Shown here one piece after another: positions 46,627 to 58,829 of a stretch of 64,000 bases of DNA. The notes beneath the pieces are model-generated. The model ran no database searches and had not been told where the DNA came from. It was given only the letters and a program-made list of their open reading frames with translations. Within the stretch, counting starts at the first letter, position 1. The number at the start of each line of letters is the position of its first letter. The translations under genes and the position numbers were made by a program. This DNA comes from Bolinopsis microptera (lineage: Eukaryota > Ctenophora > Tentaculata > Lobata > Bolinopsidae): positions 10,424,901 to 10,488,900 of the forward strand of contig NC_087082.1 in assembly GCF_026151205.1 (NCBI RefSeq), in the 5' to 3' direction.

Positions 46627-46873
46627 ACCCAGTCACTTGCACTATAAACACAAACAGTTGTGTTATGTTATACTAGTTTTCAAATGAGGAATAAATACTG
46701 CAATAAATTTGTTTCAACAACAACTACATAGCTGATATCCTTGTGGCAGTACGACCACTGTCCTTTCAGTACATAACTATGTAACACATTTCCCTGCAGC
46801 ATAGTCGAGATGCAATCCCAGACATATGCACTCGTGTAAAACTTAAATGTGGTAAACATTTGTTGATGAATAG

Positions 46874-48892
46874 TTAAGTCACAGAAACATTGCTTGCATA
46901 GACCTAGATGCTTTTGTTGAGGATATTCTTAAGTCAAAACTATGTGACACTGATTGCTTCAATGACCTCGATAGTGCAGTTGATATCTATGAGTCTGAGT
47001 TGAGCAGTATTTTGGACAAGCATGCTAAAGAAAAAACTTTCATCCCAAGAAAAGATCATAACGCTGAATGGTGGTCTACACACTGTCAACAAGCAAAAGC
47101 AATGAGAAGAAAGATTGAGAGACTGTATCAAAAGAATCATGATTGCCCAGATTATAAACGACTGTACAGGAAAGCATCAGAGAGAGCATCCTCAGTCATT
47201 GTATCCACAAGAGATCACTTCTACAAAACAAGGTTACAAGATAGTGCAGGTGATGCTAAAAAGACTTATTCCATCGTTAATAAGTTGCTCAATAAAGAAA
47301 AAGTTAGTACTACTACACCTTCTTGCTCTTCAAATCTTGAGAGTGCTAACAACTTTGCACAGTTCTTTAAATCAAAGGTCGACAACATATACAACAACAT
47401 TTATTTAGAACAACAATCCCAAGATTCTCCTAACTCAGATGAATTTGTTCCTCTTTCTAATAGCCCAAAGATAGTACAATTCCGTCATGTGTCTGATGAA
47501 GAACTAGTAAGCATCATAAAGAATATGTCTAACAAATTCTGTGATCTTGACCCCATACCTACAAAGATTCTCATCAAGTGTCTCCCAGAACTCCTTCCTC
47601 TGATCTCATTTATAGTCAATGAATCATTAGTTAAAGGTGAGTTTCCTATAAAACTTAAGGAGGCTCTCATTCGTCCAAGTTTGAAGAAACGTGGCCTTGA
47701 CGGTGAATCTCTATCTAACTACAGGCCTATTAGCAATCTCTCATTCTTGTCAAAAATCATTGAGAAGTGTGTATCTATACAGCTCACCAGTTATCTTGAG
47801 GATAACAACTTGCTTTCTAAAGTTCAGTCCGGCTATAGGAAGTTTCATAGCTGTGAAACTGCAACAACCAGAATCCATAACGACATCTTGATAACTATTG
47901 ACAAGAAAACTAAAGTTGTTCTTTTACTTCTAGATTTGAGTGCTGCCTTTGATACTGTCAATCACCCAAGATTAATCAAGAAGCTAAGATCTGCTTATGG
48001 CATTACAGGCATTGCTCTTACATGGATCAGGTCCTACTTGGCTAACCGTTCATTTTGTGTCAAAGTCAAGGATTCGTCTTCCTCAGCAACTGTTCTTGAG
48101 ATAGGTGTGCCACAAGGTTCAATCCTTGGCCCCCTGCTATTCATATTGTACACCAAAGATCTTGAGAACATTGCAAGTATGCATGGGTGCTGTATTCATT
48201 TGTATGCTGATGACACCCAGCTGTATTTCACTCTTGATTCTGATGACCCATCACAGCTAGAGCACAATATGGAACACTGTTTGTCTGATATCAAGAAATG
48301 GATGACAAACAATTTCCTTCAACTGAATTCTTCTAAGACTGAAGTCATCGTTATATCCTCTAAATTTGACTCAACAAATATTCCAGCCTCTCTACAGATT
48401 GTTAAGGATCAAGAGCCACATGTTGTTAGTGGAACTGTGAAGAGTCTTGGGCTGTATTTGGACAGTTATCTTTCAATGAGTGATCAGATTACGTCAGTGG
48501 TTCAAGCATGTAATATTCAGATCAGAAATTTGTGGTTTATTGCATCAAAACTGTCTTTTAACCTTAAGATTCAGCTTGTTCATGCTCTAGTACTCTCTAG
48601 AATTGATTATTGCAATAGCGTATATTTTGGACTGAGCTCTTATGATTTAAGTCGTTTACAGAAGGTGCAAAATTCTGCTGTAAGATTTATTTTCGGGAGA
48701 GGAAGAAAGGCACACACTACTCCACTACTTAAGAAAGTTCATTTTCTACCAGTTAGATTTAGAATAGATTTTAAGATTGCCCTACTTGCCTACAAGTGTT
48801 TAAATAATATAGCTCCTCCTTACTTAAAAGAGTTGATATCTCCTAGGCAGCAAAGTTTTAAAAATGTACGTCTTGATAATGATTATTTTTAC
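46874..48892 (+). pseudogene. LINE reverse transcriptase, interrupted before its C-terminus
   Basis: About 670 codons of LINE sequence. Reverse transcriptase motifs in order: NYRPISNLSFLSKIIEKCVS, QSGYRKFHSCETA, motif A LLDLSAAFDTVNH, motif B GVPQGSILGPLLFILY, motif C HLYADDTQLY, and thumb/C-terminal SLGLYLDSYLSM and HFLPVRFRIDFKIALLAYK. The YADDTQ style fits CR1/L2/jockey-type LINEs; the clade is not resolved. The frame enters the hAT-like element at 48893 and terminates about 60 codons later in foreign sequence. The missing C-terminus is at 54783-54947. Confidence 0.9.
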
Positions 48893-49079
48893 CAGTGGCG
48901 TAACGTTACTTTTTGGCGCCCCCCCGCTCAACTCAAAAAGCGCCCCCCTTTCTGGAGCGCGCTCGCTTCGCTCGCTTCGCTCGCTAGATTTGTCCGAGGG
49001 CCGTTGCCATCACAATTTTTGAATTTTAAAACGGAATATAAATGTGTGCCAATAAAATTTAAATTTGGAAAGTAAGAAG

Positions 49080-50730
49080 CCGCGCGCAAATAATTTTACA
49101 TGTAAGCCGCGCGATTTAGTAATTAAATCGCCAGTAATTTGCGCATGATTGTTTTCGCGTTGGATAAAATATTATCTCGTGATACATGTTAACGGTTGTG
49201 ATTGGACTATGCAGAGGGACGACGCGTTAGGGTAATAATAAATGTATCATGTACTGGACACTAATCATGCTATACTAATGACAAGTCGGTTACACTATGT
49301 GATATGTCAGAATCTTGTTCGCTTTTCATTGTCGTTTGACATTAGACATTAGATCCGAAACAGCCCGCAGCCGTTAAGTAATTTGTCATTCGTCTGATTA
49401 GTGATGTTACTGTTAATTTGTGATAAACAACGAAACAATTTTGTGAATTGTGTGTATTATATATTGTTAGTGTAACGAGGAGAACTGTTTTAAGCTGCTG
49501 TATATGTTACAAAAATGTATATTATATTAAGGTTACCGGTTGTTCATGTAAATTGTAATCATCAATGGGCCATGGGGTAAAATATCAAATATGCCGTACT
49601 AAGTTTACGCGAACATTTAACATTATGCGAATGTATGTTATTATGAATATCCTCACAGCTGGTCGAATATGTAGAACTGCATTGGGAGTCTGGAAGGTGT
49701 ACAATCAATTTTTACTACTGAGTTGTTTTAGCAGTTTCTACTTTTAGCTCAGTCTTTATTACGAGGAACTGATTCAGTGGAGATAAGTTAATTTTGTAGA
49801 ACTCATTGTTCAGTGGGTCGATTGACTGAACACGTTTGCACTTGGTATTTAAACTTACCAGTAGTTTATTTATGTTATGTACCGATGATAATTCAATTAG
49901 GATAACAACTAGGTAAGCCGTAAGTCTAATTCAAAACACACCGCACACCGTACACTCCAGTCTCCAATCAATATTACTATTTGGTAGACCGGGTATTTTG
50001 GCGGGAATTCTGTTCCCACGGCACTGTTCTGATAGAAGCTACTTCTACTAATGGTCCCAGAGGAACGGTCGTAAAGTAGCCAGACTTCTTGTCTCCTGTA
50101 CTGGCTGACACATGCGGATTATAGTTGGAAATTTCGCTATGATATAAATATAATCGCTCTCGGAATTGAACAAACTCCTACTTATCTAGATACTTTCTAA
50201 ATTCGTTAGAGTTTCATGGACTGGGGAAAAATAATCGGTACAGTCTCCCTGCATGGCATACACAGCTGACTAACACCCTGACTATTACCCTAGTTCTCTA
50301 AAATCCTTATAGTTTTGGCTATCATCCTAACTAAAGGAATAGCTGATTGGATGTACAGTGCTCACGTCATGATTTTAAACAGTGGTATAGGTTCTTGAAC
50401 AGTGGCGGATGAATGTACGGTTAGAAAGTTTCTGCTATTACAACTTATGTCATATGTGATAATTTTGGATTGTTTTCATTGCTTAATTACACAAGCAGGG
50501 AGCTGGGAGACTGTTACCGTGAGTATTTAAACATTTGCAGGTTCATTTCCATAAATGTCCATCAATGACTGGACTACACAACTTTACAGTTAACTTTAGA
50601 GAAACTCATAAGTCATTTATCTCAAATTAAGCTGTTAGTGTCCATGATCAACCTGTGGCGACAATGAGTAATATAAAAAGTGTATTTGTAGATTAAAGTG
50701 CTAGCTCAGAGTTTTAGAATTGTATGGATT
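49080..50730. other. Interior of the hAT-like element, nothing recognised
   Basis: No open frame resembles a transposase or any known domain. Base composition is AT-rich apart from the first 60 bp, with GCGC-rich traces. Confidence 0.35.
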
Positions 50731-50739
50731 AAAGTTGGT

Positions 50740-51260
50740 TGTTTAGCCATCTAACAATCGATCGTGCTGTAATATATGGCCAGAGAATAATAGGGTCTTG
50801 GAAATTCTATAGTTGTTCTGAATTGAGCATGACCTGCAAGTCTGGGCCTTCGTTGGGTGATCTTTGAGCTGACTTTGAGAAGTTCACTGTACAGGCTGTG
50901 GTTGCTGACATGGTCTCGATATTGATTGATGTTAAGGGCCATTCATAACATTCGCGAATAACAACCATCAACCATCTTCTCCAGCCTTTTCGTCAAAGTC
51001 TCGGAACCGTACAAAAACACACACTCGACAAGTGCTGTAAACACTCTGATCTTGATAGACTTCCTAAGCTTATACCTTTTTTTCTGCGTGTGTGGCATGC
51101 TCCCCATGCTCTTGATTTCCCAACCCTGATATCACTCTCACTATCTCTGATTCTGGATCCCAGATAGATGAAGTCTTCGGTCTTCCACATGCTCTATTGT
51201 ACTGTTACCCAGGGACTTGATGGAATCAGGGTTCTCGATGTTCTGAGTAATGAATTTGGT
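50740..51260 (-). pseudogene. LINE reverse transcriptase C-terminal fragment
   Basis: Decayed minus-strand sequence with DFIYLGSRIRDSESDI, a basic stretch, FTALVE-like and RLEKMVDGCY-like traces, and in another frame ALNINQYRDHVSNHSLYSEL and RRPRLAGHAQF. This order (YLGS.I...DI..RI..AW..., then RR..LAGH) is the region after the RT catalytic core in many LINEs. Several frameshifts separate the pieces. Confidence 0.75.
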
Positions 51261-52248
51261 CGGGACTGGTAATAAATATCATTAAACTGCTGTTTAACTA
51301 ATTGAAGGTAAGGTACAATATCGTTGCACAGTGTTTGTGATGGTGACCTTATATATTATACAATTGAAAAGTGCGTGTGTGAGCTGTACTCACTGTACTG
51401 ATTGTCCATTATCTAATGCTGTTAGCGAGTTTTTATGGTAGTATGGTTGTTACCAGATGATGATGTTAAACATTTAAATGTATACTTTTCTATTTATTGG
51501 TAGTTGTTCAAATGATTATTGTTATTTGTTAGAACTTGCAGTTGTAGCCGACTTTGTTTTGCTGCCAGAAGTAGTAATGATTTGAAATGGCTGTTGTATG
51601 GTGTCACAACTAGTAACTACAAAGAGTGACCTATTTTTGTAGGAATTGTTTCCGTACGTTTAAAAAAATGTATTAATGAACAAACCTTTACATTAATGAA
51701 ATTCCCGGATATAGCATGTGTTTATATGAACTACATGCCGAATGCCGATATGTGTGGAGTGTGGTTGCTCAATGTATATGCAGAGTTGGGATGTGACGGA
51801 AAACATTGAAGTAAGTATTAAGGTTTATTTTGAATCATGTAAATAGCTTTAATATTGTGGCATCTGTGGAGTTATGTTAGGTATTATGCCATGTGGTGAA
51901 ATTTGTAGAAGGAAGTGGTTTACAAATTTATTTGTAAATTAACATCAAATTTCCCAAATCAGGTTTCGTTACGGTTGGAAGATGTCATGTACATAGTACA
52001 TACTAAGCAAAATGTGGAGTCAATTGTACGCTGACGAAAGCTGCAAAACAACTGAGCCAGCTCCACAAGCACGACCTGACTGAAGAATTAAATCTTTCGC
52101 TACGTAGCTTGTCAGCCTTCAAGTTGATTTTGGTGCCAATCTGAATAACTGTACAGGCCCCAGCGACCCAGCAACTGGCAACACTGTACTCAGAGGTAGT
52201 AACAGCACTGGCACTTTATCTCACTATCTCGGTTACAGTAGGTCTTAA

Positions 52249-53600
52249 GGGGGCAAACCCCAAATCTGTCCAGACCTAATGACCTCATAGGCACTTCAGT
52301 GACCTTCTAGCGCACCGTTTCCACACCAAAAAAAATCATTTTGAGAATTCCCATTTTTGTAATCGACCATTTCCTGGTTAAGAGTGCAATTTTCGGAAAA
52401 AATTATTTTGTGGTTGAGACGCTATAAGTTAATCATTTCTTGCGGTATCGGGTTGAAATTTTGCTCGCCGTTTATTCACATCTATTTCAATGTGTGTGTA
52501 AAATCTTGATATCGTATCTAAAAAGGCTGGTGTGTTATGAATTTTTAAAGTCAAAAAGCTAAAATTGTCCTTTTCAGGCTTATTTTAACAATAAGTCAGT
52601 CAGGGAAGATCGGATTGATTTGATGCTTGACATCAAATTGTTCTCTGAATTCTGGCGCAGTTTTTGATGCCCTCAAAAATGTTTTTACTCATTCCCCTTC
52701 AGATCTATTGGACCTCAAAGCCAAACAACCTATTTAGGCACATTTTTCGTTTTTAATATATACCGATTTTTCTAAAATTTTGATAGGAATGTGCTAGTGA
52801 CTTTTTGAAGGGTGCAAAATAACCGCAACTAGCAAATTTATATATGAGTTATGAACAACAAAACACCCTAAAATGCTTCCCTTTGAAGTTATGGGAGAAA
52901 ATGTGATTTTTTGTCTTTGCAGATGAAAAATCACATTTTCTCCCATAACTTCAAAGGGAAGCATTTTAGGGTGTTTTGTTGTTCATAACTCATATATAAA
53001 TGTGCTAGTTGCGGTTATTTTGCACCCTTCAAAAAGTCACTAGCACATTCCTATCAAAATTTTAGAAAAATCGGTATATATTAAAAACGAAAAATGTGCC
53101 TAAATAGGTTGTTTGGCTTTGAGGTCCAATAGATCTGAAGGGGAATGAGTAAAAACATTTTTGAGGGCATCAAAAACTGCGCCAGAATTCAGAGAACAAT
53201 TTGATGTCAAGCATCAAATCAATCCGATCTTCCCTGACTGACGTATTGTTAAAATAAGCCTGAAAAGGACAATTTTAGCTTTTTGACTTTAAAAATTCAT
53301 AACACACCAGCCTTTTTAGATACGATATCAAGATTTTACACACACATTGAAATAGATGTGAATAAACGGCGAGCAAAATTTCAACCCGATACCGCAAGAA
53401 ATGATTAACTTATAGCGTCTCAACCACAAAATAATTTTTTCCGAAAATTGCACTCTTAACCAGGAAATGGTCGATTACAAAAATGGGAATTCTCAAAATG
53501 ATTTTTTTTGGTGTGGAAACGGTGCGCTAGAAGGTCACTGAACTGCCTATGAGGTCATTTGGTCTGGACGGCACAAACCACTGTTTTGGTGTATGCCCCC
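52249..53600. mobile_element. Fold-back element with TTAA target site
   Basis: A 1352-bp insertion between TTAA at 52245-52248 and 53601-53604. The two halves are near-identical inverted copies over about 650 bp with a spacer of only some 10-20 bp near 52922. The ends read GGGGGCA and its complement. Near the outer ends the arms differ by a short indel (about 53565-53590), while the inner parts match almost perfectly, which points to a young insertion. No coding capacity. The TTAA duplication fits piggyBac- or Kolobok-type transposition. Confidence 0.9.
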
Positions 53601-53604
53601 TTAA

Positions 53605-53749
53605 GACAGTCTATATTTCACCAAATAGAACTCCCGAAGAACGTATCAGCCGTCAGAAACTCGTTACCGAACTAAAGAAGAAGCGATCAGACGACCCGTC
53701 TGGAAGCTATTTCATACGGAAGGGTGAAATAGTGAAGGCTGATAAATGA
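53605..53749 (+). pseudogene. Retroelement ORF1-like C-terminal remnant
   Basis: TVYISPNRTPEERISRQKLV, then a Lys-rich stretch and SYFIRKGEIVKADK to a stop. The pattern SPxxTxxER..R..LV.ELK...........IR.GxIV occurs near the C-terminus of ORF1 proteins and related frames of non-LTR elements (general knowledge). The fold-back element interrupts it on the 5' side; the sequence left of 52245 keeps an open frame only briefly, so the original start cannot be set. Confidence 0.5.
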
Positions 53750-54782
53750 ACTTGAAGATTTTGTATCGTGTGAAATGTTTTGTCTGTGCATTTACGAGTG
53801 TGCCTCTCGATTTATTATATATTTTGACCACAGCTTACAATTCATGATTTGCTTTTAATTTTGTTATATTGAGTATCACAGATCACATTTCATTCTTGCT
53901 TGAAGGGCCCATCTTTTGCGAGCGTGACTTGTCATGCATTCATCGTGTTTTGGTGTCCCGTCATTATTTACAGACGGAAGCATGTTTTTACCAGTTTTAT
54001 TTTCTGATCGATTTATTGCTGTTCTGTAAATTTTGAAAAGATTTTCATAAAAAAAAAGCCAGTACTGAAAAATCCTTTAGCAAACTGAAGCTATTTAAAA
54101 ACTCCGAAGCACAATGGGTAACTAAACGATTTACGATAGATTAAGCAGTTTACAGTTTAGCCATCATCTCAATCGAGAACTTAACAGCAAGACAACTTGA
54201 CAAGAAAGAGCTGGCCAAATTTGATGCTTTTTCCAAACCTAAGAGAGTTGCTTGGAATATGAACTGTACGGTAATGTAAATATTATGTATTATCGAAAAA
54301 TGTAATTTGTTTTTTATTTCCATATTTTTATTCGTTATTGCTACCTGTTAGATGTTGGTGTTTTATTTGTGAAGTATCATAATACTACAATAGGTGACTG
54401 CCGATTAAATTGGGATCTAAGTTAAAAGTAAACATTGATATATAAAATTGCCAGAAAATCAAAACATTCTCACGCGCGAATTTTGTGTACCACGTTTGTA
54501 TAACAATTGCAATATCGTTATCACTTACCACGTGTTTTTTGCGCGCGCTGGCTGCTTGCTTTGCACTATATTTAATTTTAGAATTTTACAAATCTTAGAA
54601 CAGTAGCACGATATTTAACAACGTTTGCACCTTATATACCAAGTATTTTATTACCAGGGGCGCCATATTTCTAGGGGGCGCCAAATTATGAGGGGGGCGG
54701 CAGAATTTTGGCGCCCCCCTCTCACGGCGCCCCCCCGCATAGCGGGGTCTGCGGGGCCTTACGTTACGCCACTGATTTTTAC

Positions 54783-54947
54783 CTTAGTTTTCCGCCCTCT
54801 CCTAACTATGTAAACACAGAGAAAGCTTTTAGTCACTGTGCAGTTAAAGTATTTAATTCCTTGCCATACGACATAAGATCAGCTGAGTCAGTTACATCTT
54901 TCAAGACCAAACTTAAAACATACTTCTTTTCTCTAGCATTTGATTGA
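54783..54947 (+). pseudogene. C-terminus of the split LINE ORF
   Basis: Continues the 46874-48892 frame with no shift when the hAT-like element and one target copy are removed. It holds the typical LINE C-terminal pattern: KAFSHCAVKVFNSLPYDIRS and SVTSFKTKLKTYFF, ending in a stop at 54945-54947. Followed by a 3' UTR to the ATT tail at about 55131. Confidence 0.9.
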
Positions 54948-55131
54948 TTTTGCATTTACATAGGTAAAATGAACTTGTCATGTCTAATTTTCAATTAAAC
55001 TAAGCTCAGTTAATGTAAGAGCCGCTTTAGAAAGCACTGGAGTTTATCTCCAGGATTAAATTATATCGAGTTATATGATTTAGCTATAAGGCGGTTTATA
55101 AATGTTGTAATTATTATTATTATTATTATTA

Positions 55132-55660
55132 CGATATAAGTGAGCTCCTGCCATCAATCACAATAGGTAAATAAAACTATATAATTTAATCCAAGGCTGT
55201 TTGAGCCTAATTAAAATATATCGATAGTTATTGTATGTGGATTGTGGATTGAGTTATGAATTTATTCGCAGGTACAACTAGATGGATGTGACGTTATTGA
55301 GTTATGGGGCAGGCCTGTTACATGTTGTGGGTCTGATCCTTTAAATACAGTTTAACCCCGATTTACCACCGGCCGATTTACTTCAAACCCCGATTTACCA
55401 CAGCCATTCCATTTCCCAAATAGGGCTTACCATGCATAATGTAAATAAATATGACCCCGATAAACATTTTGTTTCCTATTCCCCAAACTCCGCGATAAAT
55501 GAAGGTTTTTCTGTGCTTGTGTCACTAAGTTTGTTTTTGTAGTTGCTGTAATGGAAATGTTATAATTGACATATTCCATTAGCAGTATAAGCAAATCACA
55601 TGATGACACATAGTTTTGTAGCATGTGTATCTAAATTCTAAAAACCAACTACATACCATT
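55132..55660. other. Intergenic, nothing recognised
   Basis: AT-rich flank of the LINE. A short local duplication (CCCCGATTTACCAC) occurs at about 55350-55400. Confidence 0.3.
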
Positions 55661-55667
55661 TGAGATC

Positions 55668-56617
55668 TTATAAAATTTACCTGAGGACCCCAGGCTATTA
55701 TGTTCATTAACATATAATAAAGATTTGGCGGAATGAAAGGCTGAGCGCGGCCCAGTAAATAAAAATCGATAAAGGGTTTAAAAAGACTGGCGGACATTAA
55801 ATTTTGTTGGCTGCTGGATTTTGTTGTTGATTCAATAAAATGTTAAGCCATCCATTGCTGTATACACAATACAAGGATACAAAAGTAATAATTACTTCAT
55901 TAAGTCATAAGTACACAATAATTATAATTCTGAAATAATTTAAGTTAAAAACAATTCCAATTATTTATCAATGTGTTGAAATAATTTAAAAAATATTATA
56001 TTATACTTAAAAATTAAATCGAATTTGTAGAGCTCAATTTCATTTTAAGGGATTATAGCATTATGCACTGGCCAGTACAGTATTTGACTGAAAATCTAGG
56101 CTTTAATAGTAAGCTGTATATTGTTCGTTCACAAAGAAATTGAATGGATTGTTAGTTGACGATGTCAATTTATTTTTTCATACGTTGTTTAACCCGCCGC
56201 GCACGAGTGCGCGGCTCCCCATGTATCGGTCACACATAGTGAAACGACCGTGGGGGTCGCAACGTGATACAAAATTCATCGCAGCTCGGCCATCGGCGCG
56301 GTACAATAGCGCATCTCGCCGATCTAGCGATGAGGCTGCGAGAAGCCTCATTGAGTGCGCAACGCGGCACAGTAACGCATCGCGCTACAAAATGGATTGC
56401 TCTTGCTGTGGCAATAAATTTGGAAGAGTCTAAAGTTTTATTTTATATTAGAAAGCAAACCGGCTATCCAATTGCAATCAGTTCAAACTTATATGCGCGC
56501 TTAAGTAACTTTTGTAAACGTTGATTTTGATTTGTATTACCTGGGGATCCCAGGCTATTATGTTCATAAACATTACGAATAAAGATTTGGCGGAATGACA
56601 GGCTGAGCGCGGCCCAG
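55668..56617. repeat. Pair of ~90-bp direct repeats flanking a GC-rich patch
   Basis: The block CCCAGGCTATTATGTTCAT, then AATAAAGATTTGGCGGAATG and GGCTGAGCGCGGCCCAGTAAA occurs at about 55678-55759 and again at about 56545-56621, same orientation, with small differences. Between them, 56190-56400 is much richer in G+C than its surroundings and contains short repeated phrases (GCGCAACG, CATCGC). It may be a short LTR-type element (TRIM-like) or two copies of one SINE. No coding frame supported. Confidence 0.55.
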
Positions 56618-56879
56618 TAAACGCCACCACAAGCGCAAGGGCTCTGATTAGAGCCCGTTTTGATCATAATTCCTTAACGGGTGATACTCGTAAAATATTT
56701 ATTTCAAATACAAGACCGTCGACGAACACAAATCGGCGCGCGTCTTGGAAGGTTATAAAAATTCCTTAAAAAAGGATTTTACTTTTTGTTATATTTTAAC
56801 GGATGATCAATGATACTCGTCTTACTTTTATTAAAGTAGCGCGCGCTGCTTCAAGAAATTAAAAAACGCTAATTCCTGT

Positions 56880-57503
56880 GCAAAACGCTATACTATTTGT
56901 AAGCTTTTTGAGCGGCGAATACGTGGGGACCTCATTGAATCTTTTAAAATGATAAGTGGTTTGGCCAATTACGGAGCTGGTTTGTTCAGTATGAGCAGAT
57001 CTGGTCTTAATGTGGTATCAAACAGTAGATGCAGTAAAAGTAGCAGTAAAATGAAGAAAGTCCACAGTTCTTTTCTTCCGGAGAGGGTGAGACCATATTG
57101 GAACAAACTCCCCTCGGATGTCAAGAATTGTGGGACTGTGTTAAGTTTTAAAATAAGATTAGAGGCTTTCAAAAAAGAGACTATTTTAAACGGATCCGTA
57201 AATGATATTCATTTTTAGTATGTTTCGGACGAAGAATTAGGAAAGATTGAGGGATGAAATTGTGCTACTAATAAAGAGAAGCACAATGAATATCTTGTGT
57301 GTCATCCTCATGTTGCTAAGAAACGCTTTATTAACTTATATAGTAGTGGAAAGTATGTAAATTAGATTCATTTTATCTTGGTTGTTTAGGCCAATAGATT
57401 TAAGATATTTCTAAAACTTTAGTAGATATATTTTTGATGATGTGTGATGATGTTTGTGTCATTATATTTTGATTTGATTTGATTTTTTGATTTGATTTTA
57501 TGC
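56880..57503 (+). pseudogene. LINE 3' fragment
   Basis: Starts in sequence encoding RRIRGDLIESFKMISG, the phrase that follows the RT domain in many LINEs, then FLPERVRPYWNKLPSDVKNC and SFKIRLEAFKKE to a stop at 57216-57218. A 3' UTR ends in repeated GATTTGATTT at about 57470-57503. The RT core is absent, so this is a 5'-truncated copy. Confidence 0.8.
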
Positions 57504-58128
57504 AGAAAAGTTATTTCACCGCAAGTTGCATTTTTGAACTCCATCAGCAATCAGCAATCAGCCTGGGTTCTCAAGTAACGATACATTTTGCAATCGATAT
57601 GCAGAACTGTTGATTTTCCTTTGATTCCTCTCAGCTGTCTAAGTGAGTGTACGTTGTAGATCGTGATGTATGACCTGACGCTTCTTTTTAGTGATCATCA
57701 GCTCAGAAATACGATCAGCAACACACAGTACAGAGCGGTCCCATAACTCCAAATGTTGTGAAGACTAGCGGGATGAAAGGATCGTTTCTCTGACTGAAGT
57801 AATCTCTCTTCATATAAATATTTTGTCTCCTTTTCATGCTTACTGTAATTTTATTTAGTGGCTTAAACACATTTGAGTTGCAGTTAGGATGAGTGACCCT
57901 GATGTCAAAGAATTTTTTTTCAAAGGATTCACACAGTCGAACAGTTGCAATATCTAGACGGGCTTAATTTATTATCCTTGGGGCTTGGTGTTGGTCTTTC
58001 TTTAGATTGGTATAGTAAAATTGGGTATTTTCATTCGACGGCAGACTGGAAGAGTCCGCCCCATCAATAAATTGTCATTCCTTTCCTATTGTCATTCCTT
58101 TCCTAACATATACATTCCTTTCCTAACA

Positions 58129-58824
58129 TATACATGTCAATCAACTGTTCTTGGACTGAGGATAGACGACAAACTTACGTTCAAGAGTCACGCAAAATTT
58201 AAATTGAAACAATGCTGGTTTGCCTGGTACAGGATCACTCAAAACTCCACCCGCCACAGAGGCCTGAATGCAAGCTCACTCAAAATGCTCTTCAAAACAG
58301 TAGTACTCACAAAACTTCTATATGCTGCTCCAATATGGCTAAAAGATAACCTAGACACTTTCAAAGACTTTTATGCCAGGGTCCTCTTGAAAATAAGTGG
58401 ATCCACTCACCATCCTCCCAAAGATTTGACATCTGTCGCGCTTGGAATTCCACCCCTTGAGATATCCTACAAGATGATCACTATAAAATTCATAATAAAA
58501 GCACTTACAAGTGACCCATTTATGCAAGGACTCATCTTACAGCTAGAGGAGGCAAAGGCCCAAGATGGTTCCTCTATACTCAACCGTAGGAGAAGAGAAT
58601 TAGGTGACTGTATTTTGTTCTAATGTTGATATTAATATAAGTATGTTCTAGTTGTTACTCCTTTTGTTTTAACGTTTTTATGGTACTCTCCTTAAATTAT
58701 TTCAATGCAGTCACTCAGATGATTTTAAATCAGGACACTTAAATAAAGACACATACTCTGCCCACAATAAGGGGCCATAATTTTTAAATTATGTAACAGT
58801 ATAGAATTATTATTATTATTATTT
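58129..58824 (+). pseudogene. LINE RT C-terminal fragment with ATT tail
   Basis: Encodes VLGLRIDDKLTFKSHAK, LFKTVVLTKLLYAAPIW, LLKISGSTHHPPKDLTSVAL and GIPPLEI, the region downstream of the RT catalytic core in jockey/I-type LINEs. Stops at 58621-58623; the 3' UTR ends in an ATT run at about 58806-58824. The catalytic core is missing. Confidence 0.8.
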
Positions 58825-58829
58825 CCTGA

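Larger units (their letters stand above)
48893..54774. mobile_element. hAT-like element, 5.9 kb, inserted in the LINE
   Basis: Terminal inverted repeats CAGTGGCGTAACGT (14 bp) and an exact 8-bp target duplication ATTTTTAC (48885-48892 and 54775-54782) fit the hAT superfamily. Subterminal DNA at both ends is rich in GGCGCCCCCC blocks. No hAT transposase was found; the interior is mostly non-coding and carries an older LINE fragment, a fold-back element and a short ORF remnant. It is therefore non-autonomous, or a composite that has gained other sequence. Confidence 0.88.
46874..55131 (+). mobile_element. Non-LTR retrotransposon (LINE), 5'-truncated, split by a hAT-like element
   Basis: The left part is 46874-48892 and the right part 54783-55131, after removal of the insertion and one target copy. 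The 3' end is a short ATT microsatellite (about 55107-55131), typical of several LINE clades. The endonuclease domain and 5' region are missing; the open frame begins at 46874 after a stop. The left end lies about 250 bp upstream of the MCPH1 start, on the opposite strand. Confidence 0.88.
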
